A stretch of 64,000 nucleotides of DNA from Silene conica (lineage: Eukaryota > Streptophyta > Magnoliopsida > Caryophyllales > Caryophyllaceae): positions 68,401,237 through 68,465,236 of the forward strand of contig CM055316.2 of assembly GCA_029255685.2 (NCBI GenBank), written 5' to 3'. Made by a program: the position numbers and the translations under genes. The first letter of the stretch is position 1, and every line of letters begins with the position of its first letter. The notes below the pieces were generated by a model, which saw only the letters and a program-made list of their open reading frames with translations, ran no database searches and had not been told where the DNA came from. Below, in pieces: positions 21,681 to 34,347 of this stretch.

Positions 21681-24056
21681 TGTGATACCCCGCACTTTAT
21701 CGGTAATTAATATTTATATGGTTATTAAGGTTTTGATAATATTTGATTATTTATATTCGATGATTAAGTTATCGAATGCGTATTATATATATTTTATATT
21801 ATATATTATATATTATTGGGGTAATACTCCATTATAATATTTATGGTTATATGTTATATTGATGTATTGATCGTATTTGAATATTAATATTCGATAATTA
21901 ATTTATCGAATATGTTATATATTTCATTTTTTTTTAAATTAGACTCGGGTTGTGATATTATAAGTTAACCCGAGACTTATGTTATAAGTTTTTTTTTACG
22001 TGTTATATTATATTTATACATCGCGTTGAGGTTGGTTCGTAGTATTTAAGACGAAGGTTGTACGGGAAGTCGAGTAGGTAAGTTAATAGTAGTGTTGGGC
22101 CAAGTCCCAAATCCCACGTTTGTACAACCGACCCAAACTATACAAACTATACAAACTATACAAAACTACTACAAACCCTATTGAAACCCTAAAAAAAAAA
22201 CCGTGCCTTCCCATCTAAACCAAAAAAGATTTTACAATCCCGTACCCTCAACCTCGCGACGGCCGCATAGTTCGAAAAAGAGAGAGAGGGAGAGGCGGTG
22301 GTTAGGAGCGGTCATGGGCGTTGCGAGCCATCTCAGGCGAGTAAGGTAAGCTTTTATCTTCCGTTTCGGTTTTACGTTGTTGCTGTCGTTGTTGTGTTAT
22401 CTCCAAGGTCGAGTCGCCGTGGTGATTAGGGTGGGTTACGGTGGTGAGGACGGTATACCGGGGGAGCTTGCGTCTGGTTGACGGCAATTTGCGAATCATG
22501 AGCGCGGGGTTGAGGGATGTTGGTTGCTGGCGTTATGGTGAGCCCGAGAGCAGGCTGTTTTGTGGTTGTGGTGATGGCAAATACCACCACGATGATGTCA
22601 AATGAGAGGGCGTCGGAACTGAGCACTAGTATTGTGAGCGGTGGCGACGGGTTGAATTCAGGAACAATGGTGGGTTTACGTGAGGAACCAGACCTGGTTG
22701 TGGTCTCGGTTCAAACCGCCGGCTGGAGTCGACACCGGGGCTGACGTCGGTGGTGAGGCAGGGTGTGGTGAGTGTTAGTTGCGGTGGTTACCGGTAGGGT
22801 GGTTAGGTGTCGGTGGTAGTCGGGTTGGTTTGGGCAGGTTGTCGAGTCTTAGTGTTGGTTGTGAGCGAGCCATGGTTCAACTCCGGGTCGAGGAGTGGCT
22901 GGGCTTGGTGGTTGTCGGCAGGGAGTAGAGGAGGAGTGTGGTGGTTGATATGGGCTGGTTGCGCGGTGCGTTTTAACGTAAAGGAAATAGGTTAGGGAAG
23001 GCTTTCGTGTTTAACGTGTGGTTACTACAAAACCATTAATTATTAGTATATTATTATATTATTATTATATTGTTTATACTATATTACTATTATTATTATC
23101 ATTATTATTTTTTTAACTTATTGTTAATGATTAGTAAATTTAATATTTATGGCGGGTTAGAAGTGTTATGTTTACGGAAAGATTTTAGGAAGTTACTATT
23201 TTTGGAAGTTACTATATTTAGAAGGTTGCTATTTTGGGTAACCTCGTTTGTTGGGAACTTTCTAAATATAGGAGGTTCCTATAAATAGAATGTATACGTA
23301 TATTACGAGATTTAGGGTGTTTTATTAATTATATAATATATGTCTAGGTGGAGGTTTTCGCGTGGAACACTTTTAGTAGCTGTTGCGCACTTGCTGTTTT
23401 CTTCCGCAGTTTCGAGGTAAGGGAAAATACTGGTATATGATGATGTGTAAACTGTTCTTATTCGGTATTAACCATGGTTGTTATATATTATCATGTGATC
23501 ATTATATTGTGTTATTTATATCATTTTGTGATACAATTCGATGTGAAAATATTGGGTCTTGTGATACGGTGCGGAGTATATATGGCGTTGGATCGGTGCG
23601 GAGTTTATATGGTGTTGGATCGGTGCGGAGTTTATTTGGGGTTGGATCGGTGCGGAGTTTATTTGGCGTTGGATCGGTGCGGAGTATATTATATTGTTGT
23701 TATTTATTTTCCTCTACTCAACCTCGTGGTTGACCCTGTGTATTCGTGATCACCTGTGATGAACCAAATTATTGGGGAGCAGATTGACAGGTGGCTGAGA
23801 CTATGGGAAGCTGTGGGAGGAGAGAGCTTGGATCCGGACCAGACTAGAGTCTAGATCACCATAGTCAGTTTAGCATGAGTTGTACTTACTTTTCATAAGA
23901 CTGTTTTATTACAGTTGTAAGAACATGTTATGGAGTTTAACTTTTAATTAAAGTACTGTTTATCTTTCCTTTGTATCTACTGCCTCGGGAAATCGAGATG
24001 GTAACACCCGTATTTATCTGAGGAGTCCTAGTACAGGCCCTTGAGGGGGTGTTACA
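21681..24056 (+). repeat. LARD-like element 5' LTR
   Basis: 2,376 bp. The middle is GC-rich (22250-22990) and gives short spurious ORFs on both strands. It is the uninterrupted copy and shows the empty site for Athila-3 at CCCTGTGTATTC (23741). Confidence 0.9.
23563..23690 (+). repeat. 27-bp tandem repeat in LARD-like 5' LTR, about five copies
   Basis: The unit is GGATCGGTGCGGAGTTTATT followed by TGGCGTT, with one or two changes per copy. The 3' LTR has the same array at about 29758-29885. Confidence 0.88.
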
Positions 24057-27000
24057 AAGTGGTATCAGAGAGAACGATCCTCAGGCCTAAACCAAATGAA
24101 TAATAATGAACGTAGGAAGAGTCTAATAAAATGAACCCCGAGATGAAACTGATAGGAGCCCCAAAAAGGAACAGGATGAGTTAGGGGCCCCCTCACACCA
24201 AACCTGGGCCCTTTCGGTTCTGTCTCGGGAACCCAATGAGAGTAATGGAAGAGTGGGGTAGATTATACGGTAACCTATGTATGTCGCGCTAACAGTTTGA
24301 CAGGAGCGGAATGAGGATTGCAATGATGTGGTATATGGTTAATGATGTGCAATGAAAGAATATGGTTGATATTGGCATGCTGACTTATTTGAATATTTGA
24401 GTGGAATTTTAGTGTTTGAATAGCATGAGTTGTGATTTATGAATTATATGATGATATGCATGAGGTTTTCTGATCCCTGAACCCTTAGGTAGAGATATAG
24501 CATGAAGGTATGTGTAATGAGTTGACGATAGAGGCACCATAAGCTATAGCTATCTAAAGGGGTAGAGGTAGGAGGGATATGGCAATGATTGACAGGAAGG
24601 GTTAGAAGAGCCAACCAGGCTATGTTGTTACAGGACAAAGAATCAAGTTGAGTCCTATATGTAAAGCTAGTAGACTGAAACTGGTGAACTGAATTCCTTA
24701 CTCCTTGCAAGAATTACTATTTAGTTTACTAAACAAATGGGATCGGATTTTGAGATTTATGATTGTTATTATTCTACCAATTGCCTTAGTAATCCATGTC
24801 TAGTGATATGTGGAATGTGTTGCCCTAAGCCATAAATGTTATATAGTTATGTGTTGAAAATTTCATGACAATTTATACGTCTAGTTACATGCATTTAATT
24901 TGGTTACAAGGGGTGTATTCAATATATGTCACTCTAGTGATTTCTAGGATATGTTTTCGTATTTAATAAAGTTGTGTTTGATACGATGGTAGAAACTAAT
25001 GCATGGTCTATACACCTATAATTATTGAGTTGCCTAATTGATTTTATTTTGGCTTCACGATCCTTACCGCTTTCTAGTAGGCAATTACATGTTAATATGT
25101 TGCAAAGTAATTTCATTGCTTCAAATGATGTGTCAACGTGTTCGAGAGAAGGATGGTTGAGTTTGGAGATAGCAATGTGAAGATGTAGAAGAACCAAATT
25201 GTTTTAATAAGTTTCCTGGATGTTACCTTGTTTGTATGGGCTGCCGTCTTAAATGTGTTCCATATGTGTATATGAAAATTTTATGTATGACAACTTCTGA
25301 GTTAGCTTTTCAATGTCCTTGGTTCGTGTTAATAGGAGCTATAATTCGAGAAAAATAAATATTTTGTTGACAATGGTCAAATTGTTACTGCATAGTTCCG
25401 TTTTGACCCATGTTTTCGTGAAGTAAACCATTTGCAACATGGTTGTTGATTGCGCACCATTCCCAACCCTATTGTTCAGAATATTCGTTCACGTTTACAA
25501 AATGATACACCATGTAAAATCTTAACGAGCCGTTATCTAATGGTGATTTTTGCAAGTTATCTAATTTTCTGTCGTATTACTGTGAAGTTTTGTTCAGATC
25601 AACTGAGTTATAAATGATTTCCTTGCTATATGCATTCGATTCTCTTCCTATGATTAGCGTAGCTAAGCTGTTATATAACTATGAGTTGGTAAGTTGCTGC
25701 ATAATGTTTAGTTGTTGAAATTGTGAGATATGAAAGTTTCAAATAAGAGTTTAATCAAATGTGAATTATGTGATGTGACCACGTGATATCCTATTATGAC
25801 CTTTATAACATTTTCAAGTATATCGTTATACCATACAGTGGGTTGCATATTGCTATATTTTTTTTTTTTTTTTAAATCTGATCATGACGTATTGAGTTAT
25901 TAATTAGTTGGCATGGAATTTATGAAAGTATTAGTGTAAAGAACTTGTTCACTTTTATCATTAAAATTTTCATAATTCATGAGCTACAAGAACCATGTTT
26001 TAGTGATGAAGAGTAAGAATGTTCGCGTGAAATTCTTTTGATTCGTGTTTAAAAATGGCCACAAACACCACTTCAATGTTTCAAAGTGATGATTATCCAT
26101 GATAATGTTGGATGTTTTGATAACTGTAATAATTGTCGCAACATGACAAATTCTGTAGCTACGTGACCCTTAATTTTGTAAATCATATGTAATAACAGTT
26201 TTATGATGCATGACGTAATGTGAGTGGGTGGAAAGTGTGCCTAATCGATTTTTTTTTAACTTATTGATCTCTAGGAATGTTAAATGGTCTTGTTAGGCTA
26301 TGGTTGGGGTATCTTGTGTAGTTTGTCAATACTCCATGTTTAATTTCGTTAAGTAAATTTTATCCTATGGCTCTTCTAAGGTATGACTCTTCTCTTATAA
26401 TATGGTTATGATCATGAGATTTGGTACGTCGCCAATTACGAACTACGAGTTTGCGGATTGTCTACATTGATGAATATGTTAAGTTGAGTCAAAATTTCAA
26501 ATTTCTCTGATCCTGTCTTACTGCGTATCATGACCCTACCAAGCTTCCTATGTTACTATGGTTCAAGGAGGTAAGTTTATGTGCTACTTGTTTTGTCAGA
26601 GATTATGTGCTTCAATATCTATTCAAGCTTAGATGCCTTGATGACTATTATATGTTGGTAATTATTGAGGAGTTCATTTTAGTACCCATATGTTATGAGT
26701 CGCTGTCTGATCCTTTACCTTGAGAGTTGGGTTGTGCTATAGGGAGGACAAAGAGGTATAAGATAGAGAGTATAGGTTTGGGGTACCCAAGCAATCAGTT
26801 TTAAAGTTGACATTAATGTTGAATGCTAATGTTCATTTCATTAACATTTGCGCGGGAATGAAAGCATTCGGCTAGGATGCAGATGGAGTTGGCTTTTACG
26901 ACATACAAATATTGAGATCAGTTTAGTTATGCTACGAGTGGACTCTAGTTATTTCTATTTGCGAGTCCGTGTATTGCTTGTCTATGACTGAGTTTGGGGT

Positions 27001-27877
27001 ATACGGTTTTCAGGGTATTGATATATTGGATTGTGGGTAATTCAATTGCCTTTTTATGTATAACTGTCCTCTTTGACCTCAACCTGTGGGTGAGTAGTTT
27101 GAAGTCCATATTTTAAGTGTTGAGCACGGTTCTGTGAACCTTTGACAATAATTGATTCTGATATTGCGATGGAGATCGAGATTGGGTATTAGTATTGAGT
27201 TATGGGGCCTTGGTGCTGAGTTGTGGTTATGGTCTGGAGCGACCATGCAGTTATTGAGTTATATTTTTTTTTTTTAGTTTGGAATCGATGTTGAGATGGA
27301 TATATTGTGTTGCGGTTCTTTCCACCTGTTCACTCACCCCTTGACTTTGGTCTTAGATTTGACGATGAGTGCGATACTTGGTTACTTGGAGTAAGATGTT
27401 ATGAGATAAAGTATGAGTAAGACGAATTAATGAGCTGAGTTTTGGATAATGAGGTTACGGGGACGTAACCGTGTTTTAAGGAGGATAGGGTTGTAAAACC
27501 TTTTTGATTTTATGATATGGCTAAATTGTTATGACATGGCTAATTGGTATGTCGTGATTGTTTGAAACAACTTGATAACCCTGTTACTTCTTTTATGCAT
27601 CATTTTATTGTGTTCCGTCATAGATCCTTAATTTTGTGATACGTTAAACTTTGGGGACAAAGTTTTCTTGACGAGGGGAGAATGTAATACTCCGTGTTGT
27701 AGAGTATTTTTTTCTTTAGCCTTGAGGTTATGTGGTATCACGTTTTGTATTCGTTACATGCCTGTAACATCTCACGGTTCTTAAGTGTTACTTGTGATTG
27801 TTCATGCTTGCTACGTGTTTCTTTACTGTTACGGGTTGGTGAACTTCGGGACGAAGTTCATTTTAAGGAGGGAAGAT
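24057..27877 (+). other. LARD-like internal region, non-coding
   Basis: TGGTATCAGAG at 24060-24070 is the primer site, complementary to the 3' end of initiator tRNA-Met. The rest is AT-rich, with ORFs under 90 codons that match nothing I know. A polypurine tract AAGGAGGGAAGAT lies at 27865-27877. A second, older-looking tract GAGGGGAGAA, followed by TGTAATACTCCG, lies at 27674-27693. Confidence 0.85.
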
Positions 27878-29937
27878 TGTGATACCCCGCACTTTATCGG
27901 TAATTAATATTTATATGGTTATTAAGGTGTTGATAATATTTGATTATTTATATTCGATGATTAAGTTATCGAATGCGTATTATATATCTTTTATATTATA
28001 TATTATATATTATTGGGGTAATACTCCATTATAATATTTATGGTTATATGTTATATTGATGTATTGATCGTATTTGAATATTAATATTCGATAATTAATT
28101 TATCGAATATGTTATATATTTCATTTTTTTTTAAATTAGACTCGGGTTGTGATATTATAAGTTAACCCGAGACTTATGTTATAAGTTTTTTTTTACGTGT
28201 TATATTATATTTATACATCGCGTTGAGGTTGGTTCGTAGTATTTAAGACGAAGGTTGTACGGGAAGTCGAGTAGGTAAGTTAATAGTAGTGTTGGGCCAA
28301 GTCCCAAATCCCACGTTTGTACAACCGACCCAAACTATACAAACTATACAAACTATACAAAACTACTACAAACCCTATTGAAACCCTAAAAAAAACCGTG
28401 CCTTCCCATCTAAACCAAAAAAGATTTTACAATCCCGTACCCTCAACCTCGCGACGGCCGCATAGTTCGAAAAAGAGAGAGAGAGGGAGAGGCGGTGGTT
28501 AGGAGCGGTCATGGGCGTTGCGAGCCATCTCAGGCGAGTAAGGTAAGCTTTTATCTTCCGTTTCGGTTTTACGTTGTTGCTGTCGTTGTTGTGTTATCTC
28601 CAAGGTCGAGTCGCCGTGGTGATTAGGGTGGGTTACGGTGGTGAGGACGGTATACCGGGGGAGCTTGCGTCTGGTTGACGGCAATTTGCGAATCATGAGC
28701 GCGGGGTTGAGGGATGTTGGTTGCTGGCGTTATGGTGAGCCCGAGAGCAGGCTGTTTTGTGGTTGTGGTGGTGGCAAATACCACCACGATGATGTCAAAT
28801 GAAAGGGCGTCGGAACTGAGCACTAGTATTGTGAGCGGTGGCGACGGGTTGAATTCAGGAACAATGGTGGGTTTACGTGAGGAACCAGACCTGGTTGTGG
28901 TCTCGGTTCAAACCGCCGGCTGGAGTCGACACCGGAGCTGACGTCGGTGGTGAGGCAGGGTGTGGTGAGTGTTAGTTGCGGTGGTTACCGGTAGGGTGGT
29001 TAGGTGTCGGTGGTAGTCGGGTTGGTTTGGGCAGGTTGTCGAGTCTTAGTGTTGGTTGTGAGCGAGCCATGGTTCAACTCCGGGTCGAGGAGTGGCTGGG
29101 CTTGGTGGTTGTCGGTAGGGAGTAGAGGAGGAGTGTGGTGGTTGATATGGGCTGGTTGCGCGGTGCGTTTTAACGTAAAGGAAATAGGTTAGGGAAGGCT
29201 TTCGTGTTTAACGTGTGGTTACTACAAAACCATTAATTATTAGTATATTATTATATTATTATTATATTGTTTATACTATATTACTATTATTATTATCATT
29301 ATTATTTTTTTAACTTATTGTTAATGATTAGTAAATTTAATATTTATGGCGGGTTAGAAGTGTTATGTTTACGGAAAGATTTTAGGAAGTTACTATTTTT
29401 GGAAGTTACTATATTTAGAAGGTTGCTATTTTGGGTAACCTCGTTTGTTGGGAACTTTCTAAATATAGGAGGTTCCTATAAATAGAATGTATACGTATAT
29501 TACGAGATTTAGGGTGTTTTATTAATTATATAATATATGTCTAGGTGGAGGTTTTCGCGTGGAACACTTTTAGTAGCTGTTGCGCACTTGCTGTTTTCTT
29601 CCGCAGTTTCGAGGTAAGGGAAAATACTGATATATGATGATGTGTAAACTGTTCTTATTCGGTATTAACCATGGTTGTTATATATTATCATGTGATCATT
29701 ATATTATGTTATTTATATCATTTTGTGATACAATTCGATGTGAAAATATTGGGTCTTGTGATACGGTGCGGAGTATATATGGCGTTGGATCGATGCGGAG
29801 TTTATATGGTGTTGGATCGGTGCGGAGTTTATTTGGTGTTGGATCGGTGCGGAGTTTATTTGGCGTTGGATCGGTGCGGAGTATATTATATTGTTGTTAT
29901 TTATTTTCCTCTACTCAACCTCGTGGTTGACCCTGTG
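27878..29937 (+). repeat. LARD-like 3' LTR, first part
   Basis: It matches 21681-23745 almost base for base and ends at the Athila-3 TSD CTGTG (29933-29937). Confidence 0.92.
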
Positions 29938-31203
29938 TGACACCCGTCGTTGAGGGGTGCCAAAGATAAGATTTATAAAACCTCAGCTTAAACTCAGATA
30001 GGATAAGTCAAGGGTCGAACCACAGAGAGACAAGGTTAATTATGTTTGTGAAATTAAAGTCTATTGAAGGTAACAAAAAGGGGGGTTTTGAATTTGGATT
30101 GTAACTAACAACTAAGATAATTAACTAGCAAGAAAACTAAAATAAGATAAAAGGGGATTAGGAACTTTGGTTCCCCATGGTCAAAACAAGTCAATGAAGG
30201 GTAAGAATAATCAAATAACACAATCCCAAGGAACAAAGAATAAACCTTTAGGTCAATATTCTACCCAATCCTTTCGGTCTTAGGGTTCCTACAAAAGCAC
30301 TAAACTTTCGTTCAAAGGCAATCCCAAAGTTGTTGTCAAACTAATCCTAATAATCTTTCAATCCTAAGGATTAGTTCACCAACAACAATGGGGGATTGGT
30401 AACTTAATCATCAAACTTATCAAAGTCAAGTCTTTACATGGTTCCCCTAATTCCTAATCACAAGAATTAGCTATGCATACTTTTAATTAAAGAACTAACA
30501 ATCACTAAGAAAATTAAAGAGATGAACCTAATCAAAGATGATAATAAAAGGGTGAACATGAAATAAGAAATAACAACAAGGTGAATAACAAGATTGATTA
30601 AAAAGGAAAAATTGAATTGTGACAAACTTACAACTTGAATGGAAAATCTAAGAATAAAGAAGAAAACTTGGTACCAAAATCTAACAATGGAGTTTTTTCT
30701 CTAATTGGGGCTGCCTCCTCTATTTTAGAGTTTTAGGTCTCCTTAAATAATAATCGTTACAAGATTAGGAAAGATAGAAAATAAATAAAACAGAAGTCCG
30801 AAACAGCTGGTGGTCGGTCGACCGAGATTTTCGGTCGGTCGACCGATTCTGGCGATACGGGTTTATCTTCATGCGAATTTGGGCTTCTGTGAACTGGGCC
30901 TCTTTTATTTCCGGACACCGGTCGGTCGACCACTACTACAGGTCGGTCGACCGCTTCTCTTTTTTTTCTGGTTTTTTCTGGCCCGATGATTGTATTTGAA
31001 TGCACCATCCGAATTTATTGCTCCAAAACAGCCTCCTTAAGGCAAATAAGGCTTGATTTTGCTTACTTCCGCGTATTCCTGCATACAAAACATAGAAACA
31101 CCAAAGTAGACGATATGGGAGAAAAAGCAACTAAAAAGTCACGAAAGTGAATGAAAATACGTGCCAAAAGAGTAAATAAAATGCATAAAATAGGCACGTA
31201 TCA
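29938..31203 (-). repeat. Athila-3 3' LTR
   Basis: 1,266 bp, TGACACCC to CACGTATCA on the + strand. It contains GGTCGGTCGACC at 30812, 30833, 30920 and 30941, two pairs each 21 bp apart. A TATA-like TTATTTAAGG lies near 30745 on the minus strand. Confidence 0.94.
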
Positions 31204-32916
31204 AACTCCCCAAACCAAACCTTGCTTGTCCTCAAGCAAGCACTAAGACTCAAAAGAAAATAAAAACTCCTAATGGAACGGACTTCATACTCTTCATAAC
31301 TAAACATAACACTATGCTTAACCAATTTAATGCATCCTTCAACAATAATCAAACACAATGTCAAGAGCAAAACGAGTTAGACATGTTGGAAAAGCATGCT
31401 AAAATTTCGACCTTGCAAGACTCATTCTAATTGGACTCTCGCGGTACGCTCGAGACACTCATGAAAGCAAAGGGTCAAATGTAAATGTGAAAGATAAGAA
31501 GATAAATAAAAGTAAGGACTCTCACCTATCTACGACCCGTAAGAACATGCCTGCAATCTAACATGAATAAAATCTCTACAACCGTACATATGCATTCCCA
31601 CACTAAATAACCATGACACATGCCGAGGCAAATTTTGGGATTGTGAGGCAAAAGGTAAGAAGGGGTTAAAATAAGTTATGGGAAGAGGGGTTAAGCCAAG
31701 CTATCATCCGTCCATCCATACTATAAGATCACTTCTTATTGTTCTTTTTTTTTTTTCATACATGCCAATGCTTCACAATTCCTCCAACTTTTATTCCTTC
31801 CCTTTTTTTTTCTTTCTTTTCTTTTCTGATTTTTTTTTCTTTTTTTTTTTTTTAGAATAACGAACCCACCCAATGGTCCTGGTCGACCGACCAGGGGGAC
31901 TGGTCGACCGACCAGCCTTGAAGACAGGCTGTTCTGTTTTTTTTTTCATTTTTCCGTATCTTTTTTTTTTCAATTTCTCAAAATCAAAATTCACCGATAA
32001 AACGTAAACCAAAGGATAGCAAGAAAAACAGTCCCATTACTAAATTACTAGCTCGGCTAGGGTAAGCAATTTTTAGAATGTAGCTAATGGGTAAAAGAGT
32101 TCAATTTGGCTATGTGAGGATAATGGGAATAATGAGAAAGGGGAACCTCTACCACATGTGTCAACAAACCACAAAACCGAATGCATACAGGTATTAAGAA
32201 GACAAAATTCATGTTTATGCATATTGATGTAACATGCCTCAAGAGGAGAAACTACTCACAACCTACATGAAATCGGTCATGGATGCCACCGATTTATTAA
32301 GCTCTAATCCTTAGAATATGTAGTAGTTTGCCAAAAAGGGAGTCAAGTCTAATAATTTAGCATGAAATCAACAAAAACTTGTAGATAATGCAAAAGACTA
32401 GCTTGAAAATTTTTGAAAAAATGCAAGGCAAAGCAATAAATGTCATGTGAGGCATGAATTGTATTTATCCGTTCCGACTCGACCTAAAGACTTAAGACAG
32501 AGAAGAACGCGCGACAGGTTTGTACACGCGGCAAGAGGGGATGGAAACAAGGAAAACACCTAAAGGAATGAAAAACAAAAGACACAAAAACAATTGCATA
32601 CTCACAAAGGAGTAAGCAAACACCCTCCCCAAACCAAAACGCACAATGCCCTCATTGTGCTCAGCAGCCTTTCAACCACAGCAAATGGATGGGGGTAGGC
32701 GGAAAAGAAGCAAACAAAGAAAAGAAAAGGAAAAAGACTAAAAACTACAGACAGAGTCTATGGAGGAAGGAGGGGAAAACTGGAAATCTAAGGAGGAAAA
32801 TTGGAAAACTAAGGAGGGAAAACACTTACAAAGTAAATGTGGATCTCTCCAAACCGAACCAATCAACAGGGACTTCCCCAAACCGAACCCCAAAGAGGGT
32901 AAGGTTAAGCATGTCC
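31204..32916 (-). other. Athila-3 3' untranslated region
   Basis: Non-coding. The polypurine tract is next to the LTR (31204-31215, GGTTTGGGGAGT on the minus strand). Very similar tracts recur near 32625 and 32872. A reversed motif pair GGTCGACCGACC sits at 31881 and 31902, again 21 bp apart. Long T runs occur at 31744-31855. Confidence 0.8.
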
Positions 32917-34347
32917 CTAGCCCGCTGAGTCGTAGAACGGCTCAGCGTTCTCCTCGCCATCTCCCTCATCGCCATCCTCCTCAAACCCTCCTCCTGTGCC
33001 TGAGGCAGAGCCTGAAGCTTCACCATGGTCACGACCGCCTGCGAGAGGTGTGTACCAGGAGGGGTGAGTCCACTGGCCGGTCGGGAGCCTACCCTGTGTG
33101 GCATACTCCCTGTAGACCGGGTACTGGTAGAGACTATCGTCCAACCGTTTTTGGCTGAACTGCGTGCAAAGACTTGCCAGCATCTGTGGCATAGATCTGT
33201 CATCAACAAAAGGAGGAACATAAACATTAGTAGGAGCAGTAAAATCAGATGGGTATCCTGTCCCAGGTGTGGCATGGTGGCCACCGGGAGCAGGGGCCCT
33301 GAAACCTCTAGAAGTGCCTCCCCTAAGCGGGAGGCGGTAAGACGGGAGTAGTGGTCGTGGCTCCCCAATAACAATAGAAAGGGGGTACATAGGGGGAGCC
33401 GTGGTGATGGGGATGCGGTCACTAAGATAGGTGTCTATTTTCCAAGCACCTCTACTGTTTACCCAACGCACAGACCTGACATAATCCATGTCCATGTATC
33501 GGGAGAGAGGGGTGACTGCATCCTCATGGCGAGGGAACTGGGGTACAAAATAGCGGGCTAATCGGGTGACTAGCCCACCACAGACAATAGTGGTCAAAGA
33601 AGTTCCCTCACCCACTGACAGAAAATGAGTGGCGACCAAAAGAGCAGTGTTATAAGACTGCTGACCCGTACGTCCGATGTTAAGATAACCGGACATGATG
33701 GAGAGCTCAATGTTATTAACATTTTGAGACTCTTTGCGGCCAAAAACAGTGTTGGCCAACAGACGCAAGAAATAACGGGGGGTAGGGAGGTGGATGGTAC
33801 TGTTTTTCTTCTTCACATCGTTGGAATCAGAAATACAGGACCACATATCAGAATACGACCCCGTGTGGTCATCAGTAAGACCCTCAGAAGACAGACCCAA
33901 AATTTGAGCAAATTGGGTTAAAGTTAAAGCATAAGTTTCATTAAACATGCGAAAAGATATACAAATACTATCATAGCCGGGGTGAAGAGCCCCTAAATCA
34001 AAGGTAAAGGAAGAGAAGAACTCAAGAGTAAGAAGGCGGTAGGTGATCTCGTCCATGGAGACAAGGCCTGCAAACCCGGTCCCAATGAGCATAGCAACCA
34101 CCTCATCATGGCATCCCAAGGCATGCAGAGCTGCAACACAAAGGAAACGGGTCGCCACTACCGCGCAATGGTCACTCAGATGGAGGAATCGGGCCTTCTG
34201 GGCTGGAGAGTCGAAAGTGATCTGAGGGTAATCCGGTAGACTACCCGTATCCTGAACTGCTAGACCTCTCGTCCTAGAGACACGTCCTCTAGATGTGCTG
34301 GCACCCGTAGTGCGTGCGCGCTTCCCACCTTGATCACGGCTAGACAT
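32917..34347 (-). CDS. Athila-3 post-pol ORF (ATHILA ORF-1 family), intact
   Basis: The ATG at 34347 (MSSRDQGGKRART) gives 476 residues to the stop at 32917. Upstream codons in the same frame lack a nearby ATG. A basic, Arg-rich N-terminus is followed by a globular region with FSSFTFDLGALHPGYDS and LTLTQFAQILGL, matching the homologous ORF at 11036 (LTLENFALIFGL). The C-terminus is Gly-rich and acidic. A splice-acceptor-like TTTACAG lies just before the ATG, so expression from a spliced RNA is possible. Genes in this position are called env-like by location; no signal peptide or clear membrane anchor is visible, and the true function is unknown. Confidence 0.85.
   Translation of the reverse strand: MSSRDQGGKRARTTGASTSRGRVSRTRGLAVQDTGSLPDYPQITFDSPAQKARFLHLSDHCAVVATRFLCVAALHALGCHDEVVAMLIGTGFAGLVSMDEITYRLLTLEFFSSFTFDLGALHPGYDSICISFRMFNETYALTLTQFAQILGLSSEGLTDDHTGSYSDMWSCISDSNDVKKKNSTIHLPTPRYFLRLLANTVFGRKESQNVNNIELSIMSGYLNIGRTGQQSYNTALLVATHFLSVGEGTSLTTIVCGGLVTRLARYFVPQFPRHEDAVTPLSRYMDMDYVRSVRWVNSRGAWKIDTYLSDRIPITTAPPMYPLSIVIGEPRPLLPSYRLPLRGGTSRGFRAPAPGGHHATPGTGYPSDFTAPTNVYVPPFVDDRSMPQMLASLCTQFSQKRLDDSLYQYPVYREYATQGRLPTGQWTHPSWYTPLAGGRDHGEASGSASGTGGGFEEDGDEGDGEENAEPFYDSAG

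Noticed and set aside
22302..22995. ORFs of 60-75 codons in the LARD-like LTR, repeated at 28499-29192
   Set aside because: They occur on both strands of a GC-rich LTR segment, change with each substitution and have no recognisable domain; the repetition is only the LTR pair.
32917..34347. True viral envelope gene in Athila-3
   Set aside because: The position after pol is env-like, but no signal peptide, cleavage site or clear membrane anchor is visible; described as ATHILA ORF-1 instead.
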